A DNA stretch of 64,000 bases from Arthrobacter sp. AFG20 (GCF_002892795.1 NZ_PJMC01000003.1:309068-373067); one strand, 5' to 3'. Positions 19,326-29,004 are shown, numbered from the stretch's first letter. The notes: generated by a model from the sequence alone, not told the origin. Program-made: numbers and translations.

Positions 19326-19960
19326 CAGGGCACCTCGGGGGAAGCGAACTCCCTCATGGCGTCCAGCAGCCAGCGGCCCAGGTAGTCCGCGAACGAGGCG
19401 CGGGGGAACAGCCGGAAGCTTTCCTCCCCGGTCTTGAACAGGACCACCGGGATGTTGCCGACCTCGGTGTTCAGGGCCGTGCCCGGCTTGAGGACGCGCG
19501 GGTGCAGGTCCAGGGCGCAGCCCTTTTCCAGCACTGCCCGGGCCTGCGGGCCGGACAGCTCAAACGTGGTGCGGTTGGCGGACAGGTCCACCACCTGCCC
19601 GGCGCCGTCGCCCAGGGCGGACTTGAGGCAGCCGATCAGGTCCCCGCCGAGGGAGTCGTGGGCTTCTTCCGGTGCCACCACCAGGAACTCCTGCGGGCCG
19701 AGCCACAGGACGCTGACCCGTTCCGTGCCGCGGACCTCGCCGCAGCGCTCCGGCAGGCCACCGGTGACGGAGCCGATCCGGGCGCCGGCCTCGGAGTTGG
19801 GATCCACCCGGACGCCGGCCATGGTCTGGAACAGGCCCTCCTTCAGGGTGACTGTTCCCGGCACGGATCCGGCGTCGAACGCTTCGGCCAGGTGTGAGGC
19901 TGGGCTGCGGCGGATTTCCCGGAGTCCATTGATGCCTGTGAAAGCTGCAGTGTTAGCCAT
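19325..19960 (-). CDS. soxG: Sarcosine oxidase gamma subunit
   Basis: This is the small gamma subunit of heterotetrameric sarcosine oxidase, related in fold to the GcvT family. ATG 19960 overlaps the soxA end by 8 bases and gives 211 residues; a start eight codons earlier lies inside soxA. Conserved features are [32 protein letters not shown] and the C-terminal [21 protein letters not shown]. It follows soxA and precedes sdaA with one-base coupling. Confidence 0.9.
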   Translation of the reverse strand: MANTAAFTGINGLREIRRSPASHLAEAFDAGSVPGTVTLKEGLFQTMAGVRVDPNSEAGARIGSVTGGLPERCGEVRGTERVSVLWLGPQEFLVVAPEEAHDSLGGDLIGCLKSALGDGAGQVVDLSANRTTFELSGPQARAVLEKGCALDLHPRVLKPGTALNTEVGNIPVVLFKTGEESFRLFPRASFADYLGRWLLDAMREFASPEVP

Positions 19961-22907
19961 CTTTGCGGGTCCCTTCGGGGTCAAACAGTACGGTTTCTGC
20001 CACGACTACGTCGACGAGCTGGTTGCCGGCGGCAGCCACCAGGGTTTCGCCGATCCGGTTGCGGCCGTTCTTGATCAGGGCCAGGCCGAACGACCGGCCC
20101 AGGGCGGCACTGTGGTAGCTGGAGGTTACGAAGCCCTGCATCGGAACCGGGCCGTAGGCGGGGTTCGCCGGGATGCCCTTCTCGATCAGCTGGGTTCCTT
20201 CCGGCAACCGCAGCGAGCCGTCCACCGGCAGGACGCTGACCAGGTGCTTGCGGTCATCGCGGTGCTGGTCGATTCGGGAGTAGGAACGCTTGCCGATGAA
20301 GTCCTTAGCTTTGGAGACGATCCATTCCATGCCGGCATCCTGCGGGGTGACGGTGCCGTCGGTGTCCTGCCCGACGATCGGGTAGCCCTTCTCGGCGCGC
20401 AGCACGTGCATGGTCTCGGTGCCGTAGGGGGTGATGTTGAATTCGGCGCCCGCGGCGGCCACGGATTCCCAGGTGTTCAGCCCGTACCAGGACGGCACGT
20501 TGATTTCGTAGGCCAGTTCACCGGAGAACGAGATCCGGCAGATGCGGGCCTTCACGCCGGACGCGAGGGTGGTTTCGCGGAAGGTCATGAACGGGAACGC
20601 CTCGGCGTCCAGGCCGCCGTTGGCGGCCAGTTCCGGTGCCACCTTGGCGATGACGTCGCGGGACTTGGGCCCGACGACGGCGATCGTGCTCCACTGTTCG
20701 GTCACCGAGGTGCAGTGCACGTCGAGTTCCGGCCACTCGGTCTGCAGCCATTCCTCCAGCCAGTCCAGCACCTTGGCGGCGCCGCCGGTGGTGGTGGTCA
20801 TGAAGTAGGTTTCCTCGTCCAGGCGCAGGGTCACGCCGTCGTCGAAGATCATGCCGTCCGAGAGGCACATGACGCCGTAGCGGGCGGAACCCGGGGCGAG
20901 CTTCTTGAACGCGTTGGTGTAGATCCGGTTCAGGAATTCACCGGCGTCCTTGCCACGGATTTCGATCTTGCCGAGGGTGGTGGCATCCATGAAGCCCACA
21001 GAGTCGCGGACGGCGGCGCACTCGCGGAGCACAGCCTCGTCCATGTCCTCGCCGTGCTGCGGGTAGTACCACGGCCGCTTCCACTGCCCGACGTCCTCGA
21101 ACAGTGCGCCCTGGGCAACGTGCCACGGGTGGATCGAGGTGACGCGGGCGGGATCGAACAGCTCGCCGCGCTGGCGTCCGGCCAGTGCCGCGAAGGCCAC
21201 CGGGGTGAACGGTGCGCGGTAGGTGGTGGTGCCGATGTCGCCGATGCCCCGGGAAGCCTCGCCGGCCTGGCGGAGAGCCGCGGCGATGACGCCGATGGCG
21301 TTCACGCCGGACGTCTTGCCCTGGTCGTTGGCGGTGCTGATCGAGGTGTAGCGCTTGATGTGCTCCACGGACCGCATGCCCGCACCGGTGGAGCGCAGGA
21401 CGTCAGCCACGGACTGGTCACGCTGGAAGTCCACGAAGTGGTGGTGCCAGTCGTCGGGGGTTCCGGTCTGGCCGGGGACCAGCCACAGCTGGCGGGTCGG
21501 GGCGGACGCCTTCGGCTCCGCCAGGGCGGAGGGTTCGACGGCGGATTCGAAGCCGGCGGCGATCGCAGCCGTTGCTCCGGCCGAGATACCCTCGGCCAGG
21601 CAGTCAGCGAGTTCGAAGCTGCCTCGGCCGGAACCGATGGTCTGCTGGTTCGGAACCACGGTGGCCGGCACGAAGGCCGCGAGGTCCTCGTCCCAGCGCA
21701 GCTTGCCCTGGCGCTGCGAGTGCAGGTGCACCAGCGGGCTCCAGCCGCCGGACACTGCCAGCAGGTCGGCGGCGATCTCTTCAATGCCCGAGGTGAGCTC
21801 GCCGTCGTCGTTAATGCTGCGGACTGTGACGCTGCTCAGCCGGCCACCCGCTGCGCCCTCTCCGGAGGAAGCGGTGTTGGCCACCGCGCTGCCGATGAGC
21901 ACCCGGGTGCCAGCTTCGACGGCGGCGGCAGCCACCGGTGTGAGGGCGGGACGGGCGTCGACGACGGCCGCGACCTTGATGCCGGCGGCGCGCAGGTCCG
22001 CGGCCAGGGCGTAGGCGCTGTCATTGGTGGTGCTGATCACCACGCGGGACCCTGCGGCCACGCCATAGCGGTTCAGGTAGCTGCGGACAGCGGAGGCGAG
22101 CATGATGCCCGGGCGGTCGTTGTTCTCGAACACCAGCGGACGCTCGTGGGCGCCGGGGGCCAGGACAACCTGGTTGGCACGGATGTGCCAAATACGCTGG
22201 CGGGAAACGCCGGCGGCGGCCGGGCTGGAGAGGTGGTCGGTGCGGTTCTGGACCGCGATCACGTAGTTGGCGTCGTACGCGCCGAACGCCGTAGTCCGGT
22301 TCAGCACGGTGCTTTCGGCGCCGGAGACGAGCTCAGCCTCGACGTCGCCAACCCATTCCAGGGCGGGCTTGCCCTCGATGGTTTCCGCCAGTCCGGAGGC
22401 GGTGGACCCGGACAGCAGGGAGCCGCCGAGTTCCGGCTGGTCGTCCATCAGGATGACGCGGGCGCCGCTGCGGACGGCTTCGCGTGCCGCGGCCAGGCCG
22501 GCGGGGCCGCCGCCGATCACGAGGATGTCGGTGTGGACGTACTTCTTGTCGTACTCGGCGCGGTCATCGGCCGGGTCCAGCTTGCCCAGTCCGTTCAGGA
22601 AGCCGGCCTTCAGGCCGTCCACCAGGGAAACGGTGGTGGCGGGGAGCATGGATTCGGCAACGTCGCCGGGGAAGCGGGCTTCGATCCGGACCAGGGCGTT
22701 GGGCTCTTCCACGCCGGCGGCCAGGATGCCGCGGGCACGGTCCTCGTACAGCGAGTTGCCGGCGGCGATGCGGCCGTTGGCCAGCAGCGCGGAGGCCAGG
22801 GTGTCGCCCGGATGTCCGGTGAATTCCTCGCCGTCCACGGTGAAGCGCCAGGAGATGCTGCGGTCGATGCGGCCGCCGGTGCTGAGGCGCGCGTTCTGGG
22901 AGGTCAC
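19953..22907 (-). CDS. soxA: Sarcosine oxidase alpha subunit
   Basis: This large subunit of heterotetrameric sarcosine oxidase binds NAD and the folate end of the enzyme and helps pass the methyl-derived carbon to THF as 5,10-methylene-THF (formaldehyde without THF). At 984 residues it is full length. An N-terminal ferredoxin-like fold without the Cys set ([20 protein letters not shown]) comes first. The dinucleotide-binding domain follows ([18 protein letters not shown]), then a C-terminal aminomethyltransferase (GcvT-like) domain with PSWYGLNTW and [17 protein letters not shown]. It starts in an ATGA overlap with soxD. Confidence 0.95.
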   Translation of the reverse strand: MTSQNARLSTGGRIDRSISWRFTVDGEEFTGHPGDTLASALLANGRIAAGNSLYEDRARGILAAGVEEPNALVRIEARFPGDVAESMLPATTVSLVDGLKAGFLNGLGKLDPADDRAEYDKKYVHTDILVIGGGPAGLAAAREAVRSGARVILMDDQPELGGSLLSGSTASGLAETIEGKPALEWVGDVEAELVSGAESTVLNRTTAFGAYDANYVIAVQNRTDHLSSPAAAGVSRQRIWHIRANQVVLAPGAHERPLVFENNDRPGIMLASAVRSYLNRYGVAAGSRVVISTTNDSAYALAADLRAAGIKVAAVVDARPALTPVAAAAVEAGTRVLIGSAVANTASSGEGAAGGRLSSVTVRSINDDGELTSGIEEIAADLLAVSGGWSPLVHLHSQRQGKLRWDEDLAAFVPATVVPNQQTIGSGRGSFELADCLAEGISAGATAAIAAGFESAVEPSALAEPKASAPTRQLWLVPGQTGTPDDWHHHFVDFQRDQSVADVLRSTGAGMRSVEHIKRYTSISTANDQGKTSGVNAIGVIAAALRQAGEASRGIGDIGTTTYRAPFTPVAFAALAGRQRGELFDPARVTSIHPWHVAQGALFEDVGQWKRPWYYPQHGEDMDEAVLRECAAVRDSVGFMDATTLGKIEIRGKDAGEFLNRIYTNAFKKLAPGSARYGVMCLSDGMIFDDGVTLRLDEETYFMTTTTGGAAKVLDWLEEWLQTEWPELDVHCTSVTEQWSTIAVVGPKSRDVIAKVAPELAANGGLDAEAFPFMTFRETTLASGVKARICRISFSGELAYEINVPSWYGLNTWESVAAAGAEFNITPYGTETMHVLRAEKGYPIVGQDTDGTVTPQDAGMEWIVSKAKDFIGKRSYSRIDQHRDDRKHLVSVLPVDGSLRLPEGTQLIEKGIPANPAYGPVPMQGFVTSSYHSAALGRSFGLALIKNGRNRIGETLVAAAGNQLVDVVVAETVLFDPEGTRKDG

Positions 22908-23275
22908 TTGGTCGCTCCTTCCGGGGCGGTGCTGGGGCTGAGGGGGGTGGTGCTGGCGGCGCCGGTGCTTGCGGTGCCGGTGTCAGCTGCCGGGGGGAAG
23001 GGAGCGGCGGGCCGTGGCACCCCCATCGGGTAGACGGCCTGGATGTCGTACGTGACCGTGTCGCGGAGCATGTTGAACCACTGCCGGCAGCCGGTGCTGT
23101 GCACCCACCGTTCGGCGAAGGTGCCCTTGGTGTTCTCGCGGTAGAACAGGTACTCGGCCCATTCCCGGTCGGTGAGGTCGTTGGGGTTCTCGGGGTACGG
23201 CACGTGGGCCTGGCCGCCGTAGTGGAACTCTGTTTCGTCCCGCGAGCCGCAGTTGGGGCAGGAGATAAGCAGCAT
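22904..23275 (-). CDS. soxD: Sarcosine oxidase delta subunit
   Basis: This is the zinc-binding delta subunit of heterotetrameric sarcosine oxidase. The expected ligands are all present: C6 and C9 in CPNCG, H59 and C63 in WVHSTGC. At 123 residues it is longer than most because of a roughly 28-residue Ala/Thr/Ser/Pro-rich tail. It lies 27 bases after soxB and overlaps soxA by ATGA. Confidence 0.93.
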   Translation of the reverse strand: MLLISCPNCGSRDETEFHYGGQAHVPYPENPNDLTDREWAEYLFYRENTKGTFAERWVHSTGCRQWFNMLRDTVTYDIQAVYPMGVPRPAAPFPPAADTGTASTGAASTTPLSPSTAPEGATK

Positions 23276-23302
23276 GAGCGTCTTCTTTCTTGTGGACCGT
23301 GG

Positions 23303-24523
23303 CTAGTGGGCGACCGCGGCAGCGCCGTGTTCGTCGATCAGGGCACCGGTTTCGAAGCGTTCCAAAGCGAAAGGCTTGTTCAGCTTGTGCGGTGCTCCGG
23401 TGGCGATGGTGTGCGCGAAGGTCAGGCCGGCAGCCGGCGTGCCCTTGAAGCCGCCGGTTCCCCAGCCGCAGTTGACGAACATGTTGTCCACCGGGGTGGT
23501 GCCCACGATCGGCGAGGCATCCAGCGTGGTGTCCACGATGCCGCCCCAGGTCCGGAGCACGTGGGCCCGGGCAAAGATCGGGAACAGCTCGACGGCGGCC
23601 GCCATCTGGTGCTCGATCACGTGGAAGGAGCCGCGCTGGCCGTAGCCGTTGTAGGAGTCGACGCCGGCGCCCATGACCAGTTCGCCCTTGTGTGCCTGGG
23701 AGACGTACACGTGCACGTGGTTGGACATGACAACGGTGGGGTGGACGGGCTCGTGGAGTTCGGACACCAGTGCCTGCAGCGGGTGTGACTGGATGGGCAG
23801 CCGGAAGCCGGCCATTTCCGCCAGGACCGAGCTGTGCCCGGCGGCGCAGAGGCCCACCTTCTCGGTGTTGATGGTGCCGCGGTTGGTCTTGACGCCCACC
23901 ACGCGGTTGCCGTCCTTGACGAAGCCGGTGACTTCGCAGTTCTGGATGATGTCCACGCCGAGCTCGTCGCACTTGCGGGCGAAGGCCCAGGCGACGTGGT
24001 CGTGCTTGGCGATGCCGGCGCGCGGCTGGTAGGTGGCGCCCATGACCGGGTAGCGAATGTCGTCGCGGATGTTCAGGATGGGGCAGAGTTCCTTGACCTG
24101 CTGCGGGTCCAGCCATTCCGCGTCCACGCCGTTGAGCTTGTTGGCGCCCACGCGGCGGATGCTCTCGCGCACGTCGCCCAGGGTGTGGGCCAGGTTCATC
24201 ACGCCGCGCTGGCTGAAGAGGAAGTCGTACTCCAGCTCCTCGGGCAGGATCTCCCACAGCTTCAGGGCGTGCTCGTAGATGGCAGCGCTCTCGTCCCAGA
24301 GGTAGTTGGAACGGATGATGGTGGTGTTGCGGGCCATGTTGCCGCCGGCCAGCCAGCCCTTTTCCAGGACGGCGATGTTGGTCATGCCGTGGTTCTTGGC
24401 CAGGAAGTACGCGGTGGCCAGGCCGTGCCCGCCGCCGCCGACGATCACGGCGTCATAGGAGGACTTGGGCTCCGGGTTGTGCCACAGGAAATCCGGGTGC
24501 TCCGGGAGCTGGTGGGTGCTCAC
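23303..24523 (-). CDS. soxB: Sarcosine oxidase beta subunit
   Basis: This FAD/FMN subunit carries the sarcosine dehydrogenation site and passes electrons to O2, making hydrogen peroxide. The 406-residue protein has the FAD motif [17 protein letters not shown] near residues 26-42 and the C-terminal family segment [20 protein letters not shown]. The His in [14 protein letters not shown] lies in the flavin region. It starts in an ATGA overlap with glyA, so SHMT and the oxidase are translated together. Confidence 0.94.
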   Translation of the reverse strand: MSTHQLPEHPDFLWHNPEPKSSYDAVIVGGGGHGLATAYFLAKNHGMTNIAVLEKGWLAGGNMARNTTIIRSNYLWDESAAIYEHALKLWEILPEELEYDFLFSQRGVMNLAHTLGDVRESIRRVGANKLNGVDAEWLDPQQVKELCPILNIRDDIRYPVMGATYQPRAGIAKHDHVAWAFARKCDELGVDIIQNCEVTGFVKDGNRVVGVKTNRGTINTEKVGLCAAGHSSVLAEMAGFRLPIQSHPLQALVSELHEPVHPTVVMSNHVHVYVSQAHKGELVMGAGVDSYNGYGQRGSFHVIEHQMAAAVELFPIFARAHVLRTWGGIVDTTLDASPIVGTTPVDNMFVNCGWGTGGFKGTPAAGLTFAHTIATGAPHKLNKPFALERFETGALIDEHGAAAVAH

Positions 24524-25875
24524 TGGGCTGCTCCAATCATGTCTTTTTCAAACGCGGCAATCTCGGTTGCGCCGCCGAGCTGGGGGTACAGGGGGAACTG
24601 CTCGGCGAGTGCGGTGACGCGGGCGCGAAGGTCGACGGCGGTGCCGTCGTCGAGCGTTCCGGTGCCGTCTGTGCCAGTACTGGCAGAGGCGATCAGGGCC
24701 GTGGCGATGATGTCCGCGACCTCGGTGAATGCGGCGGCGCCGAAGCCGCGGGTGGCCAGGGCGGGGGTGCCGATCCGCAGGCCGGAGGAGACCATCGGCG
24801 GGCGGGGGTCGAACGGGACGGCGTTGCGGTTGACGGTGATGCCGATGCGGTGCAGCACGTCTTCGGCCTGCTGTCCGTCCAGTTCAGAGTTCCGCAGGTC
24901 GACCAGGACCAGGTGGACGTCGGTGCCGCCGTTGACCACCGTGATGCCGGCGGCTTCGACGTCGGGCTGCAGGAAGCGCTCGGCCAGCAGCTTGGCGCCC
25001 TCCAGGACGCGCTCCTGGCGTTCCTTGAAGCCCTCGGTGGCTGCGAGCTTGAAGGCCACGGCCTTGGCGGCGATGACGTGCTCCAGCGGACCGCCCTGCT
25101 GACCGGGGAAGACGGCGCTGTTGATCTTCTTGGCGTACTGCTCCTTGGCGAGGATGACGCCGCCGCGCGGGCCGCCCAGGGTCTTGTGCGTGGTGGTGGT
25201 GACGACGTCGGCGTACGGCACCGGGTTGGGGTGGAGGCCGGCGGCGACGAGGCCGGCGAAGTGGGCCATGTCCACCATCAGGTAGGCACCGACAAGGTCG
25301 GCGATCCGGCGGAACTCGGCGAAGTCGAGCTGGCGGGAGTAGGCGGACCAGCCGGCCACGATGAGCTTCGGCTTGTGCTCCAGGGCCAGGGCCTCGACCT
25401 CGGCCATGTCCACGCGGAAGTCGGATTCGCGGACGTGGTACGGGACCACTTTGTAGAGCTTGCCGGAGAAGTTGATGCGCATGCCGTGGGTGAGGTGGCC
25501 GCCGTGGGCCAGGTCCAGGCCCATGATGGTGTCGCCCGGGTTCAGCAGCGCGAACATGGCGGCCGCGTTGGCCTGCGCGCCGGAGTGCGGCTGGACGTTG
25601 GCGAACTCGGCGCCGAAGAGCGCCTTCACGCGGTCGATGGCCAGCTGCTCGACGACGTCGACATGCTCACAGCCGCCGTAATAGCGCTTGCCCGGGTAGC
25701 CCTCGGCGTACTTGTTGGTGAGGACCGAACCCTGCGCCTCCATGACGGCCGCAGGAGCGAAGTTCTCCGAGGCGATCATTTCCAGCGTGGACTGCTGGCG
25801 GTCCAGCTCGCGGGCGACTGCTTGCTGGATCTCGGGATCGACTGCGGAAAGTCGGTCGTTCAACTGCTCAACCAC
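24520..25875 (-). CDS. glyA: Serine hydroxymethyltransferase
   Basis: This PLP enzyme combines glycine and 5,10-methylene-THF to give serine and THF. The 451-residue protein has the PLP lysine in [14 protein letters not shown] and the family motifs [13 protein letters not shown] and [10 protein letters not shown]. As first gene of the sarcosine operon it uses both products of SoxABGD (glycine and methylene-THF), and SdaA then takes serine to pyruvate. A second housekeeping glyA is likely elsewhere in the genome. A palindromic operator lies 34 bases upstream of its start. Confidence 0.95.
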   Translation of the reverse strand: MVEQLNDRLSAVDPEIQQAVARELDRQQSTLEMIASENFAPAAVMEAQGSVLTNKYAEGYPGKRYYGGCEHVDVVEQLAIDRVKALFGAEFANVQPHSGAQANAAAMFALLNPGDTIMGLDLAHGGHLTHGMRINFSGKLYKVVPYHVRESDFRVDMAEVEALALEHKPKLIVAGWSAYSRQLDFAEFRRIADLVGAYLMVDMAHFAGLVAAGLHPNPVPYADVVTTTTHKTLGGPRGGVILAKEQYAKKINSAVFPGQQGGPLEHVIAAKAVAFKLAATEGFKERQERVLEGAKLLAERFLQPDVEAAGITVVNGGTDVHLVLVDLRNSELDGQQAEDVLHRIGITVNRNAVPFDPRPPMVSSGLRIGTPALATRGFGAAAFTEVADIIATALIASASTGTDGTGTLDDGTAVDLRARVTALAEQFPLYPQLGGATEIAAFEKDMIGAAQ

Positions 25876-25908
25876 GAATACTCCTTATGAAATACCACTT
25901 TGCTTACG

Positions 25909-25922
25909 ACTGATATATCAGT
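25909..25922. promoter_or_regulatory. ACTGATATATCAGT operator between glyA and the GntR gene
   Basis: This perfect 14-bp palindrome sits between the divergent sarcosine operon and GntR-family gene, 34 bases before glyA. It also falls in the 16-bp spacer of a possible promoter for the regulator (TTGCTT at 25900, TATGAG at 25922). The same sequence with one mismatch is at 63731-63744, at the promoter of the formaldehyde dehydrogenase gene. It is the best candidate binding site of the regulator at 26020. Confidence 0.65.
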
Positions 25923-26019
25923 ATGAGGTCAATGGTATGATTGAGCTCACAACAGAGTCAATAGCTGGAAGCAAAATGGCACTTCGCTTCCACTTGGAGC
26001 CTATGAACGGAGTCTCGCT

Positions 26020-26691
26020 GTGAATGCTCTTCCCGCCATGCCGCCCGCCGAGGACGAAGTGCTGTCCCAGGCCGAGGCCGCGTACCGGCAGCTGCGCGAC
26101 AAGCTGATCATGCTGGACATCCGCCCGGGCGAGCCCATCAACGACGGCCAGTTGGCTACTGAACTGGGCTTCGGGCGCACGCCCGTGCGTGAGGCCATCA
26201 AACGGCTGGAGGTGGACCACCTGGTGGTGTCCTACCCCCGGCGGGGAACCTTCGCCACCACCGTGGACTTCACGGAACTGGCCGACGTCTCGGAGATCCG
26301 GGAGCTGCTTGAGCCGCTCGCGGCGCGCCGGGCTGCGAAGCGGGCCAACGCCGCCATGCGCGAGGAACTGCTGGACGTCGCGAAGGCCATCTCGGAGCTG
26401 GCGCCCACGCCCGCCCAGTCGCGGGAGCTCATGCGCTACGACCTGACGGTGCACCGGCTGATCTACCGCGCCGCGGCCAACCCGCACCTCGAGGACACCC
26501 TGATCCGTTATGACAACCTGGCCACGCGCATCTGGTGCCTGGTCCTGGACAAGGTCCCCTCGGTGAGCGGCCACATCAGCGAGCACGTGGACCTGCTGAA
26601 GGCCGTGGCCGAGGGGGACGCGGACAAGGCAGGCGAGCTCGCGCTGCACCACGTCACGAGCTTCGAGGAGACCATCCGCAAGGTGCTGTAG
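26020..26691 (+). CDS. GntR/FadR-family (FCD) regulator of the sarcosine operon
   Basis: This 223-residue regulator starts at GTG 26020, with GGAG upstream; ATG 26038 is an alternative. The N-terminal winged helix contains DGQLATELGFGRTPVREAIK. The C-terminal FCD ligand domain has the metal-type ligands in YDLTVHRLI, HISEHVDLL and LHHVTSFE. It is divergent from glyA-sox and shares a 144-base intergenic region holding a perfect palindrome. The ligand may be sarcosine, glycine or another betaine-pathway metabolite; this is inference from position. Confidence 0.85.
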   Translation: MNALPAMPPAEDEVLSQAEAAYRQLRDKLIMLDIRPGEPINDGQLATELGFGRTPVREAIKRLEVDHLVVSYPRRGTFATTVDFTELADVSEIRELLEPLAARRAAKRANAAMREELLDVAKAISELAPTPAQSRELMRYDLTVHRLIYRAAANPHLEDTLIRYDNLATRIWCLVLDKVPSVSGHISEHVDLLKAVAEGDADKAGELALHHVTSFEETIRKVL

Positions 26692-27048
26692 CCTCGCCGC
26701 GGATACCCACAAGCTTGACGTGGGCGACCGCCTGACTGCGGCAGGATCTGAGGAAGGGATCCGCATGAGGCGATGGGATGTGAGGAAGCGTCATGCATCA
26801 CGTGCCCTGCCTCAAACGCTTCCTCAGCTCTCGTCGCCGAACCCCCAAACGCTTCCTCAGCTCTCGTCGCCGAACACCAAACGCTTCCTCAGCTTTGGTC
26901 GCTTGAACAGTGTCAAGCGACGGGATCTGAGGAAGCACCGCATCTAAAGCGACGGGATCTGCCGGAGGGTTTGCGGCGCTTCAAGGAACGAGGAATCCCC
27001 CGGGTCTTTCCCGGGGGATTCCTCGTTCATGGGTGACGGTGTTGCTGC
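26692..27048 (+). repeat. Tandem repeat/hairpin element, second locus
   Basis: This stretch between convergent genes holds no gene. Two near-identical units (26814-26846, 33 bp; 26847-26878, 32 bp) contain AACGCTTCCTCAGCTCTCGTCG, and a third diverged unit starts at 26879 and folds into a hairpin: GCTTCCTCAG 26883-26892 with CTGAGGAAGC 26927-26936, and TCGCTTGA 26899-26906 with TCAAGCGA 26913-26920. Single right-arm fragments (GGATCTGAGGAAG) lie at about 26744. The CCTCA-CTTTGGTCGCTT core and 32-bp spacing match 16885-17040. Confidence 0.75.
26986..27028. terminator. Perfect 19-bp bidirectional hairpin
   Basis: The arms 26986-27004 and 27010-27028 are perfectly complementary around the loop TCTTT (arm core GGAATCCCCCGGG). 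It lies between the convergent GntR gene and the secreted protein gene and can stop transcription from both sides. Confidence 0.75.
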
Positions 27049-27591
27049 CTAGTGGCCGCCGCCTCCGATCACGCCCTTCTCGACGGCCTTCGTGACGGCG
27101 TCGGCTTCGGTCTGGGTCAGGGTGCCGTCCTTGACGGCCGTGTCCAGCTTGGTCTTCAAGGCTGCCGCGCGCTCCGCCTCTGCGGCGGCGCGGATTTCCG
27201 TCAGGGCCGCGGTGACCTTGGCTTCGTCGACGCTGAGGGCCGTCGCCAGGGACTTGGCCATCGCCGCGTCCTGGGCTGTGCGGTCAGGCTTGGTGCCCTC
27301 GGTGGGCGCCGCCGTCGGCGTGTTGGCCTCGCGGAACGCCTGGATCGCCGCGGTGACCTTCGCTTCGTCAACACCCAGCTTGGTGGCAAGGTCCGCCGCG
27401 ATCTGGCCGCGGTCACCGCCCTTGTGGCCCCGGAAACCGTCAGTCGATGCGCCGCTCTCCGTCGACGTGCTCGACGTTGCGCTGGGGCTCGGAGTGGTGG
27501 CGGCTGAGGCCATTCCGGTAACCCCCAGGCCGGCGCCCAGCGCGAGGGCTCCAGCGGTGATGCCGAGGGTGATTCTCTTGGTTCGTGACAT
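27049..27591 (-). CDS. Secreted repeat protein of unknown function
   Basis: I do not recognise a named function. The 180-residue protein has a Sec signal peptide (basic MSRTKR, hydrophobic core, likely cleavage after MASAA near residue 31), then a Ser/Thr-rich linker. Two related helical repeats follow, LATKLGVDEAKVTAAIQAF and LATALSVDEAKVTAALTEI, and a third looser helix (LTQTEADAVTKAVEKG). The end is Gly/His (GGGGH). No Cys or LPxTG anchor is seen. It is a single gene, with a good start 15 bases upstream of the window's next intergenic region. Confidence 0.8.
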   Translation of the reverse strand: MSRTKRITLGITAGALALGAGLGVTGMASAATTPSPSATSSTSTESGASTDGFRGHKGGDRGQIAADLATKLGVDEAKVTAAIQAFREANTPTAAPTEGTKPDRTAQDAAMAKSLATALSVDEAKVTAALTEIRAAAEAERAAALKTKLDTAVKDGTLTQTEADAVTKAVEKGVIGGGGH

Positions 27592-27721
27592 GGTGTCTCC
27601 TTGGTCGGCCGTGTGATACGGCTTTTGAACGGAAGGGCATCTGTCCTAGCCCCTCACTCAAAGATCCGGCAGCAGGTTAGGGCACCGCTGTTCGGAAACT
27701 GTCAGGAGGCTGTGAACCCTG

Positions 27722-27764
27722 AAAGTTGCGAAACCGTCGGCAATGGTCCACCTGACGCAACTTT
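27722..27764. promoter_or_regulatory. AAAGTTGCG inverted repeat upstream of bicupin gene
   Basis: AAAGTTGCG at 27722-27730 is repeated in inverse orientation as CGCAACTTT at 27756-27764, 34 bp apart and just upstream of the TTTCA-N5-TGAAA palindrome. The spacing fits binding of a second regulator or DNA looping, but could be chance. Confidence 0.3.
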
Positions 27765-27777
27765 TCAACCAATGAAA
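27763..27777. promoter_or_regulatory. TTTCAACCAATGAAA operator, copy 1 (bicupin promoter)
   Basis: TTTCA and TGAAA flank ACCAA, 83 bases upstream of the bicupin start. It overlaps a possible -35 (TTTTCA at 27762), with CATACT at 27784 as -10 after 16 bp. The identical 15-mer occurs on the opposite strand at 44412-44426 beside the IclR gene. Confidence 0.65.
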
Positions 27778-27859
27778 ACCGCGCATACTTCAACCCGGCA
27801 ATCGGCCAAGCTTGTCCAAACGACGTCCCCCGCGGCAGTGCCGAAGAAAGAAGGAAGCA

Positions 27860-28927
27860 ATGACCCTCAGCGTCGAGGAAATGAACAAGCAGCTGCCGGT
27901 TGCCAATGCGCTGCCCGGCGAAGCCGTGCCCTACTACATGGCCTCCGGCGAGGGTGCACGCTACGAGATCGACGGGCAACTGATTACCGTGATCGCCCGC
28001 GCCGCGGACACCGGCGGCATCTTCAGCGCCGCCTACATTTCCGGCGGCATGGGAGCAGAATCCCCGTTCGTCACCCATAAGATCGAGCACAAAACCCTGT
28101 ACGTCTTTGACGGCATCCTCCATGTCTGGCTCCCCGGCGAAAGCCGCATCCTGATCCCGGGTGACTCCGTCGTGATTCCACCGGGAACACCGCACGCCTA
28201 CCGGATGGCCGGCCACTACACCCGCTTCCTGAACTGGATGACGCCGGGCGGGGCTGAGGCCTACTACGAACGGGTCGGCACCCCTATCGATTCGCATGTC
28301 CCGCCGGTGCACGCCGGCCATCGGCTGAGCGCCCGGGAAGCGGCGGAAGTCGGCGCCGAGTTCGGCATCACCTTTCCGGATGTGGAGCGGGTGGCACCGT
28401 CGCTGCAGCAGAATGCCGGGCTGCCTGCCACACTGAGCCCCTACTTCCTCAGTGCCGGCGAAGGGGAACGCCTGGTCAGCTACCAGACCATGTTCACGTA
28501 CCTCTCCCGGCCGGAGAACACGGGCTCGAACTACTTTGCCGTCCACACCAAGGGCGCCAAGTCCCCCTATATCCCGCTGCACTTCCACTCCGAGCACACC
28601 GAGAACTTCCTGTGCACCGAGGGCCGCATGTGGCTCTACGCCAACGGCCGCGAGGTGCTGCTCACCAAGGGCGACTTCCTGCACGCCCCGGCGGGCACCG
28701 TCCACTCCTTCGCGTTCGACTCCCACAACACCCAGATGGTCGGGTTCCTGACGCCGTCGGTCTTCAACGGCTTCTTCGAATACTTCAACAAGCCCACCGA
28801 CGACTACATGTACACCGAGGGCGGCGAGCCCTACATGGATATGGAGGGCTTCGGCCGCGCCCAGGCGGAAATGGACCTCACCGTCGTCGGCCCGCCGCCC
28901 CAGCGCCGCGCCGCCCTGGATATCTAA
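27860..28927 (+). CDS. Quercetin 2,3-dioxygenase-like bicupin
   Basis: This bicupin resembles Bacillus quercetinase (YxaG/QdoI), which opens the flavonol C-ring with O2, releasing CO and a depside. ATG 27860 (GAAGGAA upstream) gives 355 residues. Both halves begin with the SGEG motif (residues 29-32, AGEGER at 199-204). The C-terminal cupin keeps all expected metal ligands: H241, H243, E248, H282. The N-terminal cupin keeps H73 and H112, but V71 and K78 stand where the first His and the Glu should be. It is convergent with the flavin hydroxylase operon and has its own TTTCA-N5-TGAAA operator. The substrate is inferred from the family and the rhamnosidase context. Confidence 0.8.
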   Translation: MTLSVEEMNKQLPVANALPGEAVPYYMASGEGARYEIDGQLITVIARAADTGGIFSAAYISGGMGAESPFVTHKIEHKTLYVFDGILHVWLPGESRILIPGDSVVIPPGTPHAYRMAGHYTRFLNWMTPGGAEAYYERVGTPIDSHVPPVHAGHRLSAREAAEVGAEFGITFPDVERVAPSLQQNAGLPATLSPYFLSAGEGERLVSYQTMFTYLSRPENTGSNYFAVHTKGAKSPYIPLHFHSEHTENFLCTEGRMWLYANGREVLLTKGDFLHAPAGTVHSFAFDSHNTQMVGFLTPSVFNGFFEYFNKPTDDYMYTEGGEPYMDMEGFGRAQAEMDLTVVGPPPQRRAALDI

Positions 28928-28939
28928 GGCGCCGAAACA

Positions 28940-29004
28940 GCAACGCGGGGTCACTTCCCGCCCAATACGGTGAGGTTATTGGGCTGGAAGTGACCCCGCG
29001 TTGC
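28940..29004. terminator. 28-bp-stem bidirectional hairpin
   Basis: The arms 28940-28967 and 28977-29004 match with a single mismatch around a 9-base loop; the arm contains GCAACGCGGGGTCACTTCC. It lies between the convergent bicupin and DUF3500 genes and is an obvious two-way transcription stop. Its length is unusual for a terminator and may mark a repeat element. Confidence 0.8.

Noticed and set aside
19434..23033. A 1199-codon open frame on the plus strand across soxG-soxA
   Set aside because: It is antisense to clearly identified soxG and soxA, has no recognisable domain and shows the His/Gly/Ala/Val composition typical of the opposite strand of GC-rich genes.
25876..26019. Glycine riboswitch upstream of glyA
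   Set aside because: The gap is only 144 bases and is occupied by the palindrome and promoter elements; I see no paired-aptamer pattern.
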